A stretch of DNA of 48,784 bases, taken from an uncultured Pseudomonadota bacterium. GTDB lineage: Bacteria > Bdellovibrionota_B > Oligoflexia > Oligoflexales > CAIYRB01. The notes under the pieces are model-generated. The model made no database searches and was not told where the DNA came from. It was given only the letters and a program-made list of their open reading frames with translations. Positions 45,462-48,784 of this stretch are shown here, one piece after another. Position numbers and translations under genes: made by a program. The stretch covers positions 1 through 48,784 of the forward strand of contig CAIYRB010000123.1 of NCBI GenBank assembly GCA_903928445.1, written 5' to 3'. Numbering within the stretch: position 1 is the stretch's first letter; every line of letters starts with the position of its first letter.

Positions 45462-45569
45462 TTGCTAAAGTTCTTTGTACCGCCTTCCGAAGAGTTGTTT
45501 ATGAATGAGCGGGCTTCCTGAGGTGGGTCTGCCACCTGTAAGCGTAGCTCGTTCAATCAACTAAACACT

Positions 45570-45577
45570 GGGGGGGG
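45570..45577 (+). repeat. Poly-G(8) tract at the pilin ribosome site
   Basis: Eight consecutive G lie five bases before the pilin ATG, where the ribosome-binding site is expected (CTGGGGGGGGTTCTTATG). Such homopolymers can slip during replication. A change in length here would alter spacing or strength of ribosome binding rather than frame. Confidence 0.85.
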
Positions 45578-45582
45578 TTCTT

Positions 45583-46020
45583 ATGTCTTTTTTTAAGCAG
45601 ATGACAAAACGTGCGGCTCAGAAGGGTTTTAGCTTGGTCGAGCTGATGGTCGTCGTAGCGATCATTGGCGTGTTGGCCGCGCTCGCGGTGCCAAAGTTTC
45701 AGGTGTTCCAGGCCAAAGCCAAGCAGAGCGAAGCCAAAAACAACTTGTCGCACCTTTACACCCTGGAACAGACCTACTTTGGTGACTGGGATACCTTCTC
45801 AAACAGCCTCACGAATCTAGGCTTTGTCACTCAGGGCGGTGGCCGCACCAACGCGGCTCGTTACAATTATACACTACCGACGGCTACCGCAGCTGCCTTC
45901 ACCGCGCAGGCCGCGGCGACTTCGATCAACGTGATTGCCTCAGGCTGCACGGCGGGGCTAGATACTTGGACCATCAACCAACTCAAGGCTTTGACCAATA
46001 CCATTAACTGCGCACAATAA
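45583..46020 (+). CDS. pilA: Type IV pilin (major-pilin-like)
   Basis: A 145-residue prepilin. The leader MSFFKQMTKRAAQKG ends at Gly15, and PilD-type peptidase would cut before Phe16. The mature N-terminus FSLVELMVVVAIIGVLAALAVP carries Glu5 (Glu20 of the precursor) needed for assembly, followed by the long alpha1 helix and a short globular domain. Two Cys near the end (SGC...INC, about 18 apart) can form the D-loop disulphide. High Ala/Thr content in the globular part. It is a single gene: its own promoter region, a poly-G ribosome site and a rho-independent terminator right after it, which suits a strongly expressed major subunit. No pilus assembly genes lie beside it, so a minor pilin or pseudopilin cannot be excluded. 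Confidence 0.92.
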   Translation: MSFFKQMTKRAAQKGFSLVELMVVVAIIGVLAALAVPKFQVFQAKAKQSEAKNNLSHLYTLEQTYFGDWDTFSNSLTNLGFVTQGGGRTNAARYNYTLPTATAAAFTAQAAATSINVIASGCTAGLDTWTINQLKALTNTINCAQ

Positions 46021-46048
46021 GTCCATTCACCTTTGGGATCGACTTAGC

Positions 46049-46073
46049 AACCACCCTCTGGGTGGTTTTTTTT
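46049..46073 (+). terminator. Rho-independent terminator of the pilin gene
   Basis: AACCACCC-TCT-GGGTGGTT forms an 8-bp stem with a 3-base loop, followed at once by a T-run (eight T in all including the stem end). It starts 28 bases after the pilin stop. This is the only fully convincing intrinsic terminator seen in the window. Confidence 0.88.
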
Positions 46074-46156
46074 GCTCGTGGCAGGCCAATCTTTACGGTA
46101 AGTAGGCAGTGCTCTCTCATAACGATCGACCCTGCTTGCGCAAAGGACCCCTGACC

Positions 46157-47176
46157 ATGAACGCACCAGAACTGGCATCTACGGCGTTGTCCCTAGTGGC
46201 TCCAGGTAAAGGCCTATTGGCCGCCGACGAAAGCCACGCGACGATCGGTAAACGCTTCGATACGATCGGGTTAGCCAACTCCGAGACCGCGCGGCGTGAT
46301 TACCGCGAGATGCTGTTTACGACTCCAGGCGCGTCTGAATATATCAGTGGCGTGATCCTCTACGACGAGACGTTGCGGCAAAAGGGTGCCGATGGTGTTC
46401 CCTTTGTGACGAAGATGCAAAAGGCCGGTGTGATCCCCGGAATCAAGGTCGATCTGGGCGCCAAGGACCTTGCGGCTTGTCCAGGCGAGCAGATCACCGA
46501 GGGCCTAGACGGCCTGCGTGATCGCTTGAAGGAATACTATGCACTAGGTGCGCGCTTTGCGAAGTGGCGTGCCGTGATCAACGTCAGCGCGACGCTGCCA
46601 AGCGAGACCTGTCTGATCGCCAATACCGAAGCCTTGGCGCGCTACGCGGCCCTGTGCCAAGAGCAGGGCATCGTGCCGATCGTCGAGCCGGAAGTGCTCA
46701 TGGACGGTTCGCATAGTATCTCGCGCTGCGAAGAGGTGACGGGACGCGCTCTGACGCATCTGTTTAACAAACTGCGCGAGGCTCGCGTCCAGCTCGAAGG
46801 CATCTTGCTGAAGCCCAATATGGTGATCAGCGGCAAACTCTGCAAGGAGCAGGCCGATGTGCAGACCGTGGCTGATCGTACGATTCGCTTATTTCTCCGC
46901 ACGGTGCCAGCGGCAGTCGGCGGCATTGTCTTTCTTTCGGGAGGACAATCGGATGAGTTGGCGACGGCGCATCTGAATGCCATGCATGTCCAATTCAAGA
47001 GCTTGCCCTGGCCACTCAGCTTCTCCTATGGCCGGGCACTACAGGCGCCAGCGATCAAGGCATGGGCTGGTAAACCGAGCCAAGTCGAGGCCGGCCGCAA
47101 GGCTTTCGCCAAGCGGGCGCAACTCAACAGCGCTGCTCGCTTTGGTAAGTACACTGCGGCGATGGAAAAGGGCTAA
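46157..47176 (+). CDS. Class I fructose-bisphosphate aldolase
   Basis: A 339-residue Schiff-base aldolase that splits fructose-1,6-bisphosphate into dihydroxyacetone phosphate and glyceraldehyde-3-phosphate, acting in glycolysis and gluconeogenesis. It is the animal/plant-like type, seen in GKGLLAADES (18-27), RRDYREMLFTTPG and GVILYDETL. KWRAVINV and IVPIVEPEVLMDGSHSISRCEEV carry catalytic residues, LLKPNMV holds the Schiff-base Lys219, and VFLSGGQSDELATAHLNAM closes the phosphate site. The ATG at 46157 has AAAGGA nine bases upstream. An earlier in-frame start at 46109 adds 16 unrelated residues. The gene follows the pilin terminator and is convergent with the TPR gene at the right edge. Confidence 0.96.
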   Translation: MNAPELASTALSLVAPGKGLLAADESHATIGKRFDTIGLANSETARRDYREMLFTTPGASEYISGVILYDETLRQKGADGVPFVTKMQKAGVIPGIKVDLGAKDLAACPGEQITEGLDGLRDRLKEYYALGARFAKWRAVINVSATLPSETCLIANTEALARYAALCQEQGIVPIVEPEVLMDGSHSISRCEEVTGRALTHLFNKLREARVQLEGILLKPNMVISGKLCKEQADVQTVADRTIRLFLRTVPAAVGGIVFLSGGQSDELATAHLNAMHVQFKSLPWPLSFSYGRALQAPAIKAWAGKPSQVEAGRKAFAKRAQLNSAARFGKYTAAMEKG

Positions 47177-47193
47177 ACTTCCACCAATGGTTC

Positions 47194-48784
47194 TTATGCC
47201 ACTTTGCGGCGGCCGATGGCCGCTTGCAGAGCAAGGGCTGCGGCGAAGCGTGGCGCCACCTCCAAGACTTTATTGACGCATAGCTCTGCCTCGCGCCACA
47301 TACCTGCTGAGCCTAAGCAGCGGGCTTTCAGCAGCAGCAGGCTTTGTTCGTTGGCGTGCGGGTATTTCAGCGCCGCGTCTAAGACCTGCACGGCGCTACC
47401 CGGATCGTTCAATTTGCGCAGGCAAGCAGCGTAAAGCTCCAGGAGTTCCCAACGCAGGGGATAGAGGCGGATGGCCGCTTCGCAGCAAACGCCGGCCTGG
47501 TCCGTTTGGCCTTCGCTAAACAGCAGGCGAGCGGCTAGGTAGACGTAGCGGTAGTCCTTGGCGAAGTCGCCTTTAAAGGCAGCTATTTGCAGCACCTGAC
47601 GCGCCGTCTCGTTGTGCTGCAGATTGGCAAGCATGGTCACAAGCAGCTCCACGCGTGCCGGCGATGCCTGGTTGTTCTTCGTCAGCCAATCGGCTAGCTC
47701 TAGCGCGGTTTTGGTTTTGCCCTGCTGCGCTGCGACTGCGGCTTTGGCCAGCCGCGCGGCAAACAGGTCGGGTGTCTTCTTGAGCACCTGCGACACTAGC
47801 GCGTCGGCCTGATCCAATTGATGGACGCGCGCTAGCCAGCCGACCTTGACGAGGTCAAACCAGATTTGAAGCTCTGCGCTGCTCGCCTTGCTTTTGGCCT
47901 CGTCGAGGTCCGCGAGCAGTTCTAACGGTATGGGGTCAGTGGGCTGAAGCGAGCTGGCTTGACGTTTGAAGCGATGCAGCCGCGACAGCATGGCCTCAGA
48001 CGATTCCATGGCAGCGACCGCTGCATTGATCTGTTCATCAAATCTGGCGCGGGTCCAGTTGACCAGAAGGAGACAGTCCACCACCAGCAAAAACGGCTTT
48101 TGCACGCGGGCATCGAGGATGGCTTTGTCGCCGCCGCATTGGACCAAGACACCGACGCGTGGGGTGAAGTCGCACTCCTGCACCGCCTCGACGATCTTGA
48201 AGGTTTCTGACTTGGCCTCGCCATTGTTCCACAGAACCAGCAACGGATTAGGCGTGATGCGCAGCGTATCGAGGAGTGCTTGGGTCTGGAAAAAGCCGGT
48301 GGTTGCCACGGCACCGAGCTGCTGCAGTTGCTTCTCCGCCCTGATCCAGCCCTGGTCTTGGTCGTGATAGAGTAGGAAGCTTGTTTTGCTAAGCTTGGTC
48401 GCCCCCTTTGCCATCGCTTCGGTCCGTGTGAGGTACTCGGCCAAGGCGCTTTTGACTCGCGCCAGGGTCGCGGGAACGGCCATCGCCTTGTCGGGGATCT
48501 GTAGGGTTTCATCAGCCGGCGGTGGCAAGGTCGGCGGATCGATGCTGGCCCCTGCTGTAGCGGCTGCGGCCTTGGCAGGTGCTTTGACTGGCGGGGTGTC
48601 ATTGCCCTGAACGCTGGCTTTTGCCTTGGCGGCAACTGTTGCATCAGCCTTGGTGGTGACGCTCGGCGCAGGAGCCTTTGCCGGCTTGGCAGCTGGCTTG
48701 GCCGCCTCGGCCTTAGGCTTCGGCTGCGGTGACGCAACCACCGCCGGTTTGCGCTCCGGTGATGGCGGTGCAAGCGCGACGCGA
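47194..48784 (-). CDS. Receiver-like plus TPR protein, 5' end outside window (partial)
   Basis: At least 515 residues read leftwards to a stop at 47194. A GTG at 48741 could be the start. However, the same frame stays open to the window edge with the same Ala/Pro/Lys-rich composition (..APPSPERKPA..), so the true start is probably outside. A disordered Ala/Lys/Pro segment (about 1-75 of the visible part) leads to a receiver-like unit (about 115-240: TSFLLYHDQDQGWIRAEKQL, NPLLVLWNNGEAKSETFKIVEAV, KPFLLVVDCLLLVNW) lacking phospho-acceptor residues. The rest is TPR-type helices (LVKVGWLARVHQLDQADALV, YVYLAARLLFSEGQTDQAG, LLELYAACLRKLNDPGSAVQVL). The layout matches the protein at 35091-36317, so they are likely paralogues. 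Function unknown, with a scaffold role suggested. Confidence 0.8.
   Translation of the reverse strand, partial: RVALAPPSPERKPAVVASPQPKPKAEAAKPAAKPAKAPAPSVTTKADATVAAKAKASVQGNDTPPVKAPAKAAAATAGASIDPPTLPPPADETLQIPDKAMAVPATLARVKSALAEYLTRTEAMAKGATKLSKTSFLLYHDQDQGWIRAEKQLQQLGAVATTGFFQTQALLDTLRITPNPLLVLWNNGEAKSETFKIVEAVQECDFTPRVGVLVQCGGDKAILDARVQKPFLLVVDCLLLVNWTRARFDEQINAAVAAMESSEAMLSRLHRFKRQASSLQPTDPIPLELLADLDEAKSKASSAELQIWFDLVKVGWLARVHQLDQADALVSQVLKKTPDLFAARLAKAAVAAQQGKTKTALELADWLTKNNQASPARVELLVTMLANLQHNETARQVLQIAAFKGDFAKDYRYVYLAARLLFSEGQTDQAGVCCEAAIRLYPLRWELLELYAACLRKLNDPGSAVQVLDAALKYPHANEQSLLLLKARCLGSAGMWREAELCVNKVLEVAPRFAAALALQAAIGRRKVA

Noticed and set aside
47922..48773. 283-residue Arg/Ser/Pro-rich minus-strand frame
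   Set aside because: Overlaps the receiver/TPR protein in another frame. The extreme Arg/Ser/Pro composition marks it as a shadow.

Overview
The window looks like a chromosomal segment of a Gram-negative, didermic bacterium with moderately high GC. Outer-membrane barrel proteins, many lipoproteins with a Cys lipobox, a type IV pilin and wall/exopolysaccharide enzymes are all present. The mix of RHS and carboxypeptidase-regulatory surface proteins, degenerate receiver/TPR proteins and one NRPS-PKS gene resembles former deltaproteobacterial lineages (Bdellovibrionota/Oligoflexia- or Myxococcota-like). This placement is inference from gene content only. I saw no rRNA, tRNA, CRISPR array, transposase or phage genes.

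Layout. 1-7391 (minus) is the N-terminal ~2460 residues of a giant secreted RHS/YD-repeat protein that runs off the left edge. 7887-10672 holds a cytochrome c-FTR1 iron permease divergent from a lipoprotein alpha/beta-hydrolase, with a Fur-box-like site between them. 10910-11218 is a small XRE-type regulator. 11273-17455 (minus) is a tight operon: a repeat-containing lipoprotein, an Sfp-type phosphopantetheinyl transferase and a SNF2/SWIM helicase. 17716-18513 is a NodB-fold lipoprotein that has lost its metal ligands. 18526-23931 (minus) is a single-gene NRPS-PKS (A-PCP-KS-AT-ACP) without a release domain. 24152-28861 is an envelope polysaccharide locus: outer-membrane barrel, WecG/TagA/CpsF glycosyltransferase, TPR-barrel protein, small membrane protein and a convergent polyprenyl-phosphate sugar transferase. 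29084-33169 carries a DUF4105 membrane protein, a small helical protein, a NYN-domain nuclease-like protein with a basic tail, and a purple-acid-phosphatase-like enzyme. 33183-34821 (minus) carries a ferritin-like helical protein and an outer-membrane protein. 35091-37753 is a two-gene operon of degenerate receiver/TPR proteins, followed by a VWA-like secreted protein. 38723-41241 (minus) is argS plus a DUF1499 membrane protein. 41468-47176 carries comM, nadE (behind a strongly structured leader), a type IV pilin with a terminator, and class I fructose-bisphosphate aldolase. A third pseudo-receiver/TPR protein (minus) runs off the right edge.

How it fits together. The phosphopantetheinyl transferase could activate the carrier domains of the NRPS-PKS. 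That gene lies back to back with the polysaccharide locus, so 14-29 kb may form one envelope or secondary-metabolite region, though no shared pathway is proven. The 35-38 kb region and the right-edge gene share an unusual receiver-like plus TPR architecture that looks lineage-specific. The 38-47 kb region is mainly housekeeping.
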